NCBI RefSeq assembly: GCF_001482195.1
Contig: NZ_KQ759763.1
Coordinates: forward strand, 1 to 64,000
Origin: Luteimonas abyssi
GTDB taxonomy: Bacteria; Pseudomonadota; Gammaproteobacteria; Xanthomonadales; Xanthomonadaceae
Direction: 5' to 3'
Length of the DNA: 64,000 nucleotides
Both the position numbers and the translations under genes were made by a program. The notes under the pieces were generated by a model. That model was not told where the DNA came from. It worked only from the letters and a program-made list of their open reading frames with translations, and ran no database searches. This document shows, piece by piece, positions 54,075 to 63,132 of the stretch (the first letter of the stretch is position 1; the number at the start of each line of letters is the position of its first letter).

Positions 54075-55357
54075 TGGCGATCGCCGTGCTGTTCGGGGTG
54101 TTCGTGGTGCTGCTGATGATCGGCGTGCCGGTGGCGTTCGCGCTGGCGGCGGCGTCGCTGGCGACGCTGTTCTTTCTGGATCTGCCGAGTGTGGTGCTGG
54201 TGCAGCAGATGGGTGCCGGCATCGGCACGGCATCGCTGATCGCGATTCCGTTGTTCATCTTCGCCGGCGAGTTGATGATGCGCGGCGGCATCTCCGAGCG
54301 TCTGATCGCGCTGGCGTCGTCGCTGGTGGGCCGTATCCGTGGCGGTCTCGGGCAGGTCAGCATCCTGTCGTCGCTGTTCTTCGGCGGCGTGTCGGGGTCG
54401 GCGATCGCCGATGTGTCGGCGGTGGGTGGGACGATGATTCCGCAGATGGTCAAGCGCGGCTACGACCGGGATTTCGCGGTCAATGTGAGCATCACCGCGG
54501 CGTTGGTGGCGCTGCTGGTGCCGCCGTCGCACAACCTGATCCTGTACTCGGCGGCGATGGGCGGCGGGATCTCCATCGCCGATCTGTTCGCGGGCGGCAT
54601 CCTGCCGGCGTTGCTGATGACGGTGACGCTGATGGTGACGGCGTACTTCGTCGCGCGCCGGCGTGGCTACGGCACCGAGCCGTTCCCGGGACTCGGCGCG
54701 ATGCTCATCCGGCTGGTGGCGGCATTGCCCGGGCTGGGCCTGGTGGCGCTGATCTTCGTCGGCATCCGCGCCGGCATCTTCACCGCGGTGGAGAGCGCGG
54801 CGATCGCGGTGCTGTACGCGTTGCTGGTCACGACGGTGTTGTACCGGCAGCTGCGTTGGCGGGAGTTCTTCGAGACGGTGACGCATGCGGCACGCACGAC
54901 GGGGGTGATCCTGTTCGTGATCGCGGCGGCGGCGCTGTTCGGGTGGTTGCTGGCGTATCTGCAGGTGCCGGCAGCGGCGGTGAACGCATTGCAGGCGGTG
55001 GCCGACAGTCCGCAGGCGGTGCTGATGATGATCGTGGTGATGCTGCTGTTGCTGGGCATCTTCATGGATCTGGCGCCGATGATCCTGATCTGCACGCCGA
55101 TTTTCCTGCCGGTGGCGCGTGCGTTCGGGATCGATCCGATCCATTTCGGGATGGTGCTCGTGCTGGCCGGCGGCCTGGGCCTGGTGACCCCGCCGGTGGG
55201 GTCGGTGCTGTTCGTGGGCACGGCGATCGGCAAGATCACCATCGGCCAGAGCCTGCGCACGATCTGGCCGTTCTGGCTGGCAGGTCTCGCGGTGCTGCTG
55301 GTGGTCGCGTTCTTCCCGTCGCTGTCGCTGTGGCTGCCGGCGTTGCTGCGGGCTTAG
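54074..55357 (+). CDS. TRAP transporter large permease (DctM family)
   Basis: The 427-residue protein has about 12 helices and DctM hallmarks: IPLFIFAGELMMRGGISERL near residue 57, FGGVSGSAIADVSAVGGTMIP near 102, and LVPPSHNLILYS near 148. Its start overlaps the dctQ stop by one base (TGATG). It is the sodium-coupled transport subunit. It is the last gene of the FAH-dctPQM operon and is followed by a 914-bp gene-free, repeat-rich region. Confidence 0.94.
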   Translation: MAIAVLFGVFVVLLMIGVPVAFALAAASLATLFFLDLPSVVLVQQMGAGIGTASLIAIPLFIFAGELMMRGGISERLIALASSLVGRIRGGLGQVSILSSLFFGGVSGSAIADVSAVGGTMIPQMVKRGYDRDFAVNVSITAALVALLVPPSHNLILYSAAMGGGISIADLFAGGILPALLMTVTLMVTAYFVARRRGYGTEPFPGLGAMLIRLVAALPGLGLVALIFVGIRAGIFTAVESAAIAVLYALLVTTVLYRQLRWREFFETVTHAARTTGVILFVIAAAALFGWLLAYLQVPAAAVNALQAVADSPQAVLMMIVVMLLLLGIFMDLAPMILICTPIFLPVARAFGIDPIHFGMVLVLAGGLGLVTPPVGSVLFVGTAIGKITIGQSLRTIWPFWLAGLAVLLVVAFFPSLSLWLPALLRA

Positions 55358-55482
55358 TCCTGTCCGTCGCCTTCGGGCGACGAGGCCAAAGCAGAACCCA
55401 CAACCGGCCAAAGCAGAAGCAGAAGCATCGGCTCCGGATGCAGGCGTCGGGGCAGCCGGGGTCTGCTCCTCGGCTCGGTCAG

Positions 55483-55690
55483 CCCATGCCGCTTCGCGGC
55501 CCGGACCGGCCCGGCGCTTTGCGCGCCGGGCGTTCGCACGGGCCGCGCGGCAGTGCCGCGCAAGCGGCCCTGCTCACCCATGTCTGACTCGCCGCCGCAG
55601 GCCCGCTCCGCGGTCCGGCCCCTCGCAGCGCTCGGGGCGTTCGCGCCGACGCGCGGCATGCCGCGCAAGCCGTCGGCGCTCACCCATGGC
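55483..55690. repeat. Degenerate tandem duplication, period about 106 bp
   Basis: Matching landmarks recur at a constant offset: GGGCGTTCGC at 55528 and 55635, TGCCGCGCAAGC at 55554 and 55659, GCTCACCCATG at 55572 and 55678. The sequence between them is similar but diverged, indicating an old duplication. Confidence 0.65.
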
Positions 55691-55956
55691 CTGCTCTCCG
55701 CAGACCCCAGCCGCCCCGCCGCATCGGCGAGTCGTTGGCGGTGTGCTATCGCCTGCGTCCGAGGCAGCGTGTCGGGGTGATGCCGCGGAGGTCCCAGCTG
55801 ACTCTGAAAGCAAACGCTTTACTGGCGTCGGCCTGCGGCCGCTTCCTCGTTGATCCTGTCGCGGGGGCAGACAGGAACACGCGGTGCATCGGATTTCGCT
55901 GTCACCTGTCCAAGGAGCAAGCCGTGGAGCGTGCCGGAGGCGGCATCTCGCACGTT

Positions 55957-56090
55957 CCGCAAGCCGACGCCCGTCGGGACCGGTGGCCTTCTCGGCGAAA
56001 TCAAGGAGGAGGCCGCCGCCGCATGGCGGTGGCCGGGGGACATTCGCGCGAGGAGGCCACCGGTTCCGGCGGGGCCCCTCAGGTCGCGAC
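55957..56090. repeat. Dispersed repeat, copy B (about 134 bp)
   Basis: Same orientation and near-identical sequence to 31353-31487, including the GGTGGCCTTCTCGGCGAAAT core and the CCGCCGCCGCATGGCGGTGG hairpin. Weaker similarity extends about 40 bp to the left (GGAGCGTGC). Confidence 0.8.
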
Positions 56091-56270
56091 ATCAAGAGGC
56101 GACGCGGCGAATCCACGCTGCCGACCCGTCGAACGGGCAGGTTGCCGATCCTGTAAGAGGCCATCAGCTCGCCACGATGCAATGTGATGCCGCGCGTCCG
56201 AGGCTGTAGTCGGGACCGACGGCTGCCGCGTGGCAGGCAAGCGGCAGCGCGCGAGGCCTGCGGAGGGCCG

Positions 56271-57695
56271 TCAGCCCTCCATCTGCTCCAGCTCGCGTCC
56301 GCGGGTCTCGTGGACGTAGCGCAGCACGAAGAACACCGACAGGATCGCCGCGGCGGTGTAGAGCCCGTACGCCCCGGCGAGGCCGATGCCGGCCAGCAGC
56401 ATCGGGAACGTCCAGGTGATCATGAAGTTCGCGCCCCACTGGAACAGCCCGGCTACCGCCAGCCCGGAGCCGCGGATCTGGTTGGGGAACATCTCGCCCA
56501 GCATCACCCACATCACCGGGCCCCACGAGAAATTGAAGAACACCACGTACGCATTGGCGGCCACCAGCGCCGTCAGGCCCATCGTGCCGGACAGCATCAG
56601 CCGGCCGTCGTCGCCGAGCGTGCCGGTCGCGAAGGCCGCGGTGACCGTGCCCAGCGTGATCGCCATGCCCACCGAACCGGTCCAGAGCAGCGGCTTGCGG
56701 CCGATGCGGTCGATCAGCGCCATCGACGCCAGGCACGCGCCGATGCTCAGCGCGCCCGACAGCACGTTGATCAGCAGCGCGTCGCTCTCCGAGAAGCCCA
56801 CCGCCTGCCACAGCACCGCGCCGTAGTAGAACACCACGTTGATGCCGACCAGCTGCTGGAACGTGGCCAGGCCGATGCCCACCCACACGATCGGGCGCAC
56901 CCGGCCGGTGGCCCTGGCGATCAGGTCCGACAGCCGCGGGCGGTGGTGGTCGCCGGCGAGGCTGGCCTGGATCTCCCCGAGCTTGCGCGTGCCGGCCTCG
57001 GCGCCGTACAGGCGCGTCAGCACCGCCGCGGCCTGTTCCAGCCGGCCCTTGGCGACCAGATAGCGCGGGCTCTCGGGGATGAAGAACAGCGCCACCAGGA
57101 ACACCGCCGACGGCGCGATCTCCACCCAGAACATCCAGCGCCACGCCTCGTAGCCCCACCAGAACTCGGCGGTCGACGCGCCGGCCACGCGTGCCAGCAG
57201 GTAGTTGCTCAGGAACGCCGCGAACAGGCCGAAGATGATCGCGATCTGCTGCAGCGAGGCCAGCCGGCCGCGGTAGCGCGCCGCCGAGACCTCGCTGATG
57301 TAGGCCGGCGACATCACGCTGGCCGCGCCGACGGCCAGGCCGCCGAGCACGCGGTAGAGCACGAACTCCGCGGAACTGGCGGCGATGCCGGCGCCCCACG
57401 ACGAGACACCGAACAGCACCGCCGCCACGATCAGCACGTTGCGCCGGCCGAAGTGGTCGGCCAGCCGGCCGGCGAAGTAGGCGCCGATCGCGCAGCCCAG
57501 CAGCATCGACGCCACGTTGAAGCCGGTGCCCACCGAGTCCGAATCGAACGCCGCGCGCAGGCCGTCGACCGTGCCGTTGATGACGCCCGAGTCGAAGCCG
57601 AACAGGAAGCCGCCCAGCGTGGCGACGCAACTGATGAGCACGATGAACGCAGTGTTGCCGCCGTCGCGATGTGTCGATCCTGTGGAGTGGGTCAT
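56271..57695 (-). CDS. Sugar porter MFS transporter (sugar:H+ symporter)
   Basis: The product has about 474 residues and 12 helices. Sugar-porter signatures are GGFLFGFDSGVINGT near residue 30, the loop GRLADHFGRRNVL near 85, the PESPRYL motif near 210, and HETRGRELEQ at the C terminus. It resembles XylE/GalP-type proton symporters for monosaccharides. The ATG at 57695 is preferred over one 13 codons upstream, since the extra residues are Arg-rich. A LacI-type operator lies about 110 bp upstream, so it probably takes up the sugar released by the adjacent GH43. Confidence 0.92.
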   Translation of the reverse strand: MTHSTGSTHRDGGNTAFIVLISCVATLGGFLFGFDSGVINGTVDGLRAAFDSDSVGTGFNVASMLLGCAIGAYFAGRLADHFGRRNVLIVAAVLFGVSSWGAGIAASSAEFVLYRVLGGLAVGAASVMSPAYISEVSAARYRGRLASLQQIAIIFGLFAAFLSNYLLARVAGASTAEFWWGYEAWRWMFWVEIAPSAVFLVALFFIPESPRYLVAKGRLEQAAAVLTRLYGAEAGTRKLGEIQASLAGDHHRPRLSDLIARATGRVRPIVWVGIGLATFQQLVGINVVFYYGAVLWQAVGFSESDALLINVLSGALSIGACLASMALIDRIGRKPLLWTGSVGMAITLGTVTAAFATGTLGDDGRLMLSGTMGLTALVAANAYVVFFNFSWGPVMWVMLGEMFPNQIRGSGLAVAGLFQWGANFMITWTFPMLLAGIGLAGAYGLYTAAAILSVFFVLRYVHETRGRELEQMEG

Positions 57696-57803
57696 GCGGT
57701 GTTCCGGTCCCCGTGTGCGTCTGTCGCGATGCATGGATTGATGGATCGCCGGCTCCGGGGGCGCCCGGGCGACGGTCCATTCGCAAGCCGGGCCGGCGGA
57801 TGC

Positions 57804-57819
57804 CTGATCCCGGTGTCAT
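57804..57819. promoter_or_regulatory. LacI-type operator upstream of the sugar porter gene
   Basis: CTGATCCCGGTGTCAT matches 13 of 16 positions of the palindrome ATGACACCGGTGTCAT, with a perfect right half. It lies in the divergent MFS/GH43 promoter region, nearer the MFS gene. Confidence 0.55.
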
Positions 57820-57926
57820 TCCCCTGAGGCCGTCCCCTCGGCCGCTCACACTTTAGCCGCTTCCATCCCGCATGACGTGTTGCAACGCACGATGCCGGGG
57901 TGCGGTTCGTCTTGTTACGGTCATCG

Positions 57927-57943
57927 ATGACCATCGGTGTCAT
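57927..57943 (+). promoter_or_regulatory. LacI-type operator upstream of GH43
   Basis: ATGACCATCGGTGTCAT has ATGAC and GTCAT arms 7 bp apart, 36 bp before the GH43 start. Fifteen bases are shared exactly with the site upstream of the TonB receptor. Confidence 0.6.
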
Positions 57944-57978
57944 TCTCCGCTGTGATCTCCAATCTCCAGGAGTGCCGC

Positions 57979-59562
57979 ATGACCTTCCCAGTTCGTCCGT
58001 CCCGTCTCTCCACCGCGGCCCTGGCCTGCGCACTCCTGGTGGCCACCGGCGCGGCCATCGCAGGCGATCCCGCCTGGGCGCGCGGTATCGAGGGACAGCG
58101 GCAGGCCGATCTGGGCGACGGCACGTTCCTCAACCCGATCCTGGCCGGCGACCGGCCGGATCCGTCGGTGCTGCGCGTAGGCGATGCGTACTACCTGACG
58201 CTGTCGTCGTTCGACAGCTATCCGGGGTTGCCGCTGTGGCAGTCGCGGGATCTGGTGAACTGGCAGCCGATCGGACATGCGATCACCACCAGCGTCGGTT
58301 CGATCTGGGCGCCGGACCTGGTGCTGCATGAAGGACGCTTCTACATCTACTTTCCCGGGCGTACCGAGGTCGGACGCAGCAATTACGTGGTCTGGGCCGA
58401 CGATATCCACGGTCCATGGAGCGAACCGATCGACCTGGCGCTGCCGGGCCACATCGATCCCGGTCACGCTGTGGGCGAGGACGGCAAGCGCTATCTGTTC
58501 CTGAGCGCCGGCGACTACGTGCAACTGGCCGACGACGGCCTGAGCACGGTCGGCGAGATCCGGCATGCCTACGGCGGCTGGCGCTATCCGGAAGACTGGG
58601 TGGTGGAAAGCTACTCGCAGGAAGGTCCGAAGATCACCCGTCGCGGTGAGTGGTACTACATGATCACGGCCGTCGGCGGCACGGCCGGTCCGCCGACCGG
58701 GCACATGGTGATCGTGGCGCGTTCGCGCTCGATCCACGGGCCGTGGGAGAACGCGCCGAACAACCCGGTCGTGCGCACTGCGTCACGCGACGAGCAATGG
58801 TGGTCGCGCGGGCATGCCACCCTGGTGGAGGACGCCGCCGGCCAGTGGTGGATGATGTACCACGGCTACGAGCGCGATCACTGGACGCTCGGCCGGCAGG
58901 CGCTGCTGGATCCGATCCGCTGGACCGACGACGGCTGGTTCGTCGCCGAGGGGGGCGATCTGGGCCGGCCGCTCGCCAAGCCGGCCGGCTCGCCGGTGCC
59001 GCACGGCATGGCACTGTCGGACGACTTCAGCGGAGACACCCTCGCCCCGCAGTGGGCGTTCTACGATCCGGCGCCTGACGAGATGTCCCGGCTGTCGCTG
59101 GGCGACGGCGCCCTGACGCTGCGCGGCAAGGGCGCGGCGCCACGCGATGCATCGCCACTGACGGTCATCTCCGGGGATCGCGGCTACGAGTTCCAGGTGG
59201 AAATGGAGATCGAGCCGGGTGCCATCGGCGGTGCGCTGCTGTTCTACAGCGACCGGTTGTACGCAGGCCTCGGCTTCAACGGGGAGCGCTTCATCATGCA
59301 TCGCTACGGCGAGGAGCGTCCGGCGCGACTGCCCGCGGGGCCGGGGGGCAGGCTGTGGTTGCGGGTGCGGCACGAGGATCATGTGATGACCGTCCACCAC
59401 AGCCGCGATGGCGAGGCCTGGGACAAGTACGACGTGCAGATGGAGACCTCGGGGTATCACCACAACACCGCCGGCCGCTTCCTGTCGTTGCGGCCGGGCG
59501 TGTACGCGGCCGGCGATGGCCGGGTCAGGTTCCGCGATTTCCGCTATCGCGCGCTGGAATGA
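57979..59562 (+). CDS. Secreted glycoside hydrolase family 43 enzyme with C-terminal beta-sandwich domain
   Basis: The 527-residue protein has a signal peptide (ALACALLVATGAAIAG). A five-bladed propeller follows (about 35-335) with the GH43 residues in RPDPSVLRVGDAYYL (catalytic base Asp near 58), IWAPDLVLHEGRFYIYF, and the acid Glu in SQEGPKITRRGEWYYM near 218. A C-terminal concanavalin-like domain (about 350-525) completes it. GH43 members cleave arabinose or xylose from hemicellulose and pectin side chains. The ATG at 57979 has AGGAG upstream. It ends in an ATGA that could couple it to the regulator gene. Confidence 0.92.
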   Translation: MTFPVRPSRLSTAALACALLVATGAAIAGDPAWARGIEGQRQADLGDGTFLNPILAGDRPDPSVLRVGDAYYLTLSSFDSYPGLPLWQSRDLVNWQPIGHAITTSVGSIWAPDLVLHEGRFYIYFPGRTEVGRSNYVVWADDIHGPWSEPIDLALPGHIDPGHAVGEDGKRYLFLSAGDYVQLADDGLSTVGEIRHAYGGWRYPEDWVVESYSQEGPKITRRGEWYYMITAVGGTAGPPTGHMVIVARSRSIHGPWENAPNNPVVRTASRDEQWWSRGHATLVEDAAGQWWMMYHGYERDHWTLGRQALLDPIRWTDDGWFVAEGGDLGRPLAKPAGSPVPHGMALSDDFSGDTLAPQWAFYDPAPDEMSRLSLGDGALTLRGKGAAPRDASPLTVISGDRGYEFQVEMEIEPGAIGGALLFYSDRLYAGLGFNGERFIMHRYGEERPARLPAGPGGRLWLRVRHEDHVMTVHHSRDGEAWDKYDVQMETSGYHHNTAGRFLSLRPGVYAAGDGRVRFRDFRYRALE

Positions 59563-59639
59563 GGCGTGCGCGGAACGTCGTGTCCACCGATAGAAATCTC
59601 CCGATAGAATCGGAGCCGTCCCTCCGCCCGGATGCCCGG

Positions 59640-60713
59640 ATGCCCGCTCCCCGCAAACCCCGGCAGCCCGCTGCCGAACCCGCCAGGACGCCGCCTTCCG
59701 GTGGCAAGCCCGCGACGATCAACGACATCGCGCGCCTGGCGGGCGTGTCCAAGAAAACCGTCTCGCGGATCATCAACAACTCGCCGCTGGTGCGCCCGGA
59801 TACGCGGGCCAAGGTCGAGGCGTTGATGCGCGAGGTGGGCTATTCGCCGGATCCGATGGCGCGTGGACTGGCGTTTCGGCGTTCGTTCCTGATCGGCATG
59901 GTGTACGACAACCCCACCGCGCAGTTCATCGTCAACATGCAGTACGGCGCGCTGGATGCGTTGCGCGGCTCCGGCTTCGAACTGGTGGTGCATCCCTGCG
60001 ACAGCCGCAACCCCGACTACATCGAGGGCGTGCGTCGTTTCGTGCAACAGCAGAAGCTGCACGGCGTGATGCTGGTCCCGCGCGTGTCCGAAGACGATGC
60101 GCTCGCACGCATGCTCGAGGACATCGGCTGTCGCTACGTGCGCATCGCGGCGGTGGGGCTGGACCGCCCCGAGCGCATGGTGGTCACCCACGATCGCGAC
60201 GGTGCCGCCGAGGCTGCGGAGTATCTGCAGATGCTCGGCCACACCGACATCGCCTTGATCACCGGCCCCAGCCACTACCGCTCGGCGATCGAACGCACCG
60301 CCGGGTGCGTGGACGCGTTGCGCCGGCGCGGCGTGGAAGTGCCCAAGGCCCGCATCGTCGAGGCCGGCTACACCTTCGAATCGGGCATCGCGGCGGCGGA
60401 GAAACTGCTGTCGGGGCGCAAGCGGCCCACCGCGATCTTCTGCGGCAACGACGAAATGGCGGCCGGCGTCTACCGGGTGGCGATGCGCGCCGGGATCCAG
60501 GTGCCGCGCGATCTGTCGGTGGTCGGCTACGACGACAGCCCGCTGGCCTCGCGGTTGTGGCCGCCGCTGACCACGGTCCGCCGCGATACCCGCGACACCG
60601 GGCGCATCGCCGCGGCGATGCTGGTGCACCCCGAGCCGGACGGCGCGCACCCGCTGGCCAGCGTGCGTCCGCACCTGATCGTGCGCGATTCCTGCCAGCC
60701 GCCCGGCATGTAG
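59640..60713 (+). CDS. LacI-family transcriptional regulator (probable uronate/KDG-responsive repressor)
   Basis: The 357-residue regulator has a Pro/Arg-rich N-terminal leader and then the LacI HTH and hinge (ATINDIARLAGVSKKTVSRI near residue 25, ending at GYSPDPMARGL). A sugar-binding domain follows, with CGNDEMAAGVYRVAMRAGI near 265 and VVGYDDSPLASRLWPPLTTV near 298. The start at 59640 is uncertain; an ATG at 59559 overlapping the GH43 stop is in frame and would add 27 residues. The CCGG-centred palindromes at five nearby promoters are typical LacI operators and are probably its sites. Confidence 0.9.
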   Translation: MPAPRKPRQPAAEPARTPPSGGKPATINDIARLAGVSKKTVSRIINNSPLVRPDTRAKVEALMREVGYSPDPMARGLAFRRSFLIGMVYDNPTAQFIVNMQYGALDALRGSGFELVVHPCDSRNPDYIEGVRRFVQQQKLHGVMLVPRVSEDDALARMLEDIGCRYVRIAAVGLDRPERMVVTHDRDGAAEAAEYLQMLGHTDIALITGPSHYRSAIERTAGCVDALRRRGVEVPKARIVEAGYTFESGIAAAEKLLSGRKRPTAIFCGNDEMAAGVYRVAMRAGIQVPRDLSVVGYDDSPLASRLWPPLTTVRRDTRDTGRIAAAMLVHPEPDGAHPLASVRPHLIVRDSCQPPGM

Positions 60714-60929
60714 CGCATCCCATCGGTGGCGCGCCACCTGTGTCGTGCGGCCGGGAGAGGGCGTTCCGCAGGCGCGGACGTCGGCGCGTTCCGGGCTGCC
60801 CCTGTCCGTTCGCCCTGCACGCGCCTCGTCGCTTCTTCCGCAGCGGGGCAGGGCGGCGAAGCAGCGGACCTGGAGCGGGCGCTGGACGCATTCGCTCCGG
60901 TCGACGAGCGACGATTGGCGCAGCGCGCA

Positions 60930-60958
60930 ATGACACCGGTGTCCATCGCCGTTAGAAT
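60930..60958 (+). promoter_or_regulatory. kduI promoter with LacI-type operator over the -35 element
   Basis: The operator ATGACACCGGTGTCCAT (60930-60946) holds a perfect 12-bp palindrome GACACCGGTGTC. ATGACA (60930-60935) serves as -35 and TAGAAT (60953-60958) as -10, with an ideal 17-bp spacer. Repressor binding would exclude RNA polymerase. Confidence 0.75.
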
Positions 60959-61012
60959 CGGCCCCGAACCAGTCATTGCGGTGCCCTGCGCCGCCCTTCC
61001 CCGGGAGACGCC

Positions 61013-61861
61013 ATGTATCAGAAGACCTACCACGCCACCCATCCCGGCGTGATGCGCAACATCAGCAACGACGACTTGCGCGACCTGTACCTGCTCGACG
61101 GCCTGTTCGCCGACGACGACATCCGCCTGAGCTACACGCACTACGAGCGTTTCGTCATCGGCGGCGCCGCGCCGCGCTCGAAGCCGGTGGCGTTGCCGGT
61201 GCAGTCGGAGCCCGAGTCGGCCAAGGGCCGGCCCTTCCTGGAGCGTCGCGAACTGGGCGTGGTCAATGTCGGCCAGGGCGGCGGTACGGTGATCGTCGAC
61301 GGCACCACGTACACGCTGGCCCCGAAGGACGGCCTGTACATCCCGATGGGGACCGAAACGGTCGAGTTCGCGTCCGACGACGCGGCCAGCCCGGCGAAGT
61401 TCTACCTCGCTTCGACGCCCGCACACGCCCGCTTCGAAACCACGCACATCTCGATCGACAAGGCGGTGCCGCTGGAGCGCGGCGCGCTGGAGACCAGCAA
61501 CGAGCGGACCATCTATCAGTACATCGTGCCGGCCACGTGCAAGTCCTCGCAGCTGTTGCTGGGGCTGACGATCCTCAAGCCCGGCAGCGTCTGGAACACG
61601 ATGCCGCCGCATCTGCACGACCGCCGTTCCGAGGTCTACTTCTACTTCGACCTCGGCGACAACGATCGCGTCTATCACTTCATGGGGCAGCCCGACGCGC
61701 AGCGCCACATCGTGGTCGCCGACGGCGAGGCGGTGGTGTCGCCGCCGTGGTCGATCCACATGGGCTCGGGAACGAAGAACTACTGCTTCATCTGGGCGAT
61801 GGGCGGCGAGAACCTCGACTACACCGACATGCACGTGCTCGATATCTGCCAGCTCAAGTAG
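61013..61861 (+). CDS. kduI: 5-keto-4-deoxyuronate isomerase
   Basis: The 282-residue bicupin metalloenzyme isomerises 5-keto-4-deoxyuronate, from unsaturated uronates released by pectate or related lyases, to 2,5-diketo-3-deoxygluconate. Zinc ligands His200, His202 and Glu207 appear in [10 protein letters not shown], with a further His near 249 in WSIHMGSG. These match the E. coli enzyme's His196/His198/Glu203/His245 with a constant 4-residue shift. The N terminus ([19 protein letters not shown]) is typical. GGGAG precedes the ATG. It is followed by kduD 137 bp downstream. Confidence 0.97.
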   Translation: MYQKTYHATHPGVMRNISNDDLRDLYLLDGLFADDDIRLSYTHYERFVIGGAAPRSKPVALPVQSEPESAKGRPFLERRELGVVNVGQGGGTVIVDGTTYTLAPKDGLYIPMGTETVEFASDDAASPAKFYLASTPAHARFETTHISIDKAVPLERGALETSNERTIYQYIVPATCKSSQLLLGLTILKPGSVWNTMPPHLHDRRSEVYFYFDLGDNDRVYHFMGQPDAQRHIVVADGEAVVSPPWSIHMGSGTKNYCFIWAMGGENLDYTDMHVLDICQLK

Positions 61862-61998
61862 CCGGCGCCACCCCGGCGGCCCTCCGCACGCTGTTCCTCC
61901 CCAGGGCGTCCTCGCGACATCCGGAGTGCGGGGTGGCCGAGGCCGGGCGTTCTTCCACCTGCGCGCATCCGCGCGCCCAGTGCATTCCGGAGCGTGAC

Positions 61999-62757
61999 AT
62001 GAGCCATTCCTTCGATCTCGGCGGCCGCGTAGCCCTGGTCACCGGTGCCAATACCGGGCTGGGGCAGGGCATCGCCGTCGCGCTGGCCGAGGCCGGCGCG
62101 GACATCGCGGCCGCCGGTCGCAGCGTGCCCGACGACACCCGCGCCCAGGTCGAGGCGCTCGGCCGTCGCTTCGTCTTCATCGAAGCCGCGCTGGACACCA
62201 TCGCCCCGGTCGGGGACATCGTGTCGGGCACCGTCTCGCAACTGGGTCGGCTCGATATCCTGGTCAACAACGCCGGCACCATCCGCCGCAACGACGCACT
62301 CGACTTCACCGAGGACGACTGGGATGCCGTGGCGGGTGTGAATCTCAAGACGCTGTTCTTCCTGTCGCAGGCCGCAGGCCGGCACTGGGTGGCGCAGGGG
62401 CAGGGCGGCAAGATCATCAACGTCGCCTCGATGCTGTCGTTCCAGGGCGGCATCCGCGTGGCGTCGTACACCGCCAGCAAGTCGGGCGTGCTCGGCGTCA
62501 CCCGCCTGCTCGCCAACGAGTGGGCGGGCAAGGGCATCAACGTCAACGCCATCGCGCCGGGGTACTTCGCGACCAACAACACCGAGGCGCTGCGCAACGA
62601 CAGTGCGCGCAACCGGGCGATCCTGGAACGGATTCCGGCCAACCGCTGGGGCAAACCGTCCGACCTGGGCGGGGCGGCCGTCTTCCTCGCCTCGGATGCG
62701 GCGGATTACGTGCACGGTGCGGTGCTGCCGGTCGACGGGGGCTGGTTGGCGCGCTGA
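61999..62757 (+). CDS. kduD: 2-dehydro-3-deoxy-D-gluconate 5-dehydrogenase
   Basis: The 252-residue short-chain dehydrogenase reduces 2,5-diketo-3-deoxygluconate to KDG, the substrate of KdgK. It has the NAD motif TGANTGLGQGIAVAL (about residues 15-29), NNAGTIRRNDALDF near 91 (typical for KduD) and the catalytic YTASK near 157. Length and C terminus (LPVDGGWLAR) fit the family. The start at 61999 has GGAG nearby. Pairing with kduI confirms the assignment. Confidence 0.96.
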   Translation: MSHSFDLGGRVALVTGANTGLGQGIAVALAEAGADIAAAGRSVPDDTRAQVEALGRRFVFIEAALDTIAPVGDIVSGTVSQLGRLDILVNNAGTIRRNDALDFTEDDWDAVAGVNLKTLFFLSQAAGRHWVAQGQGGKIINVASMLSFQGGIRVASYTASKSGVLGVTRLLANEWAGKGINVNAIAPGYFATNNTEALRNDSARNRAILERIPANRWGKPSDLGGAAVFLASDAADYVHGAVLPVDGGWLAR

Positions 62758-62807
62758 CATCGCGACGCCCGCCGCGGCGGATGCCGCGTGCGGGCAGCCG
62801 TCAGTCC

Positions 62808-63062
62808 TCAGCCGTCGTCGAGCGTTTCTCGTCTGCGCGCGTCGGCGTCTTCGACGGCCTGTTCCACCGCCTGCGCCTTGTCGAGAGGATCGCGCACCGC
62901 ATCGCCCAGACCGCCGGTCTGTGGCGTGGGAGGCGGTTCGGGCGGGGTGGGGTCGGCGGGGCGGCAACCGGCCAGCGCCAGCGCCGCGGTGAACAGGGCG
63001 GCCAGCGGCGTGATGCCGATGCGGGCGACAGGCGGACGCAAGATTCGGGACAGGTGACGCAT
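62808..63062 (-). CDS. Small lipoprotein, 84 residues
   Basis: The product has an N-terminal signal with lipobox LALAGC (Cys near residue 33), then a Pro-rich linker ([12 protein letters not shown]) and a short charged helix ([19 protein letters not shown]). It is probably outer-membrane anchored, function unknown. It converges with kduD and is divergent from the SDR gene. The shortness is typical for small entericidin-like or spacer lipoproteins, but no family is recognised. Confidence 0.68.
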   Translation of the reverse strand: MRHLSRILRPPVARIGITPLAALFTAALALAGCRPADPTPPEPPPTPQTGGLGDAVRDPLDKAQAVEQAVEDADARRRETLDDG

Positions 63063-63132
63063 GACGGCGTGCCTCGTGATCGTCTCGTTGGCCTTGTCGT
63101 ATCCTACGCCCGCCCCCGCAACAGGAGCGTGC

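Larger units (their letters stand above)
55358..56270. other. 913-bp convergent intergenic region rich in repeats
   Basis: No convincing gene is visible. It holds an A/G-rich run at 55410-55427 like that at 15806, a degenerate tandem duplication with a period near 106 bp (about 55483-55690), an AAAGCAAACGCTTT inverted repeat near 55808, and copy B of the dispersed repeat (55957-56090). Short frames here are Arg/Pro/Ser-rich and not preceded by ribosome-binding sites. Confidence 0.6.

Noticed and set aside
55802-55822. AAAGCAAACGCTTT as a possible LacI/CcpA-type operator
   Set aside because: It lies in a gene desert with no promoter near it, and its sequence and spacing differ from the CCGG-centred sites of the regulon.
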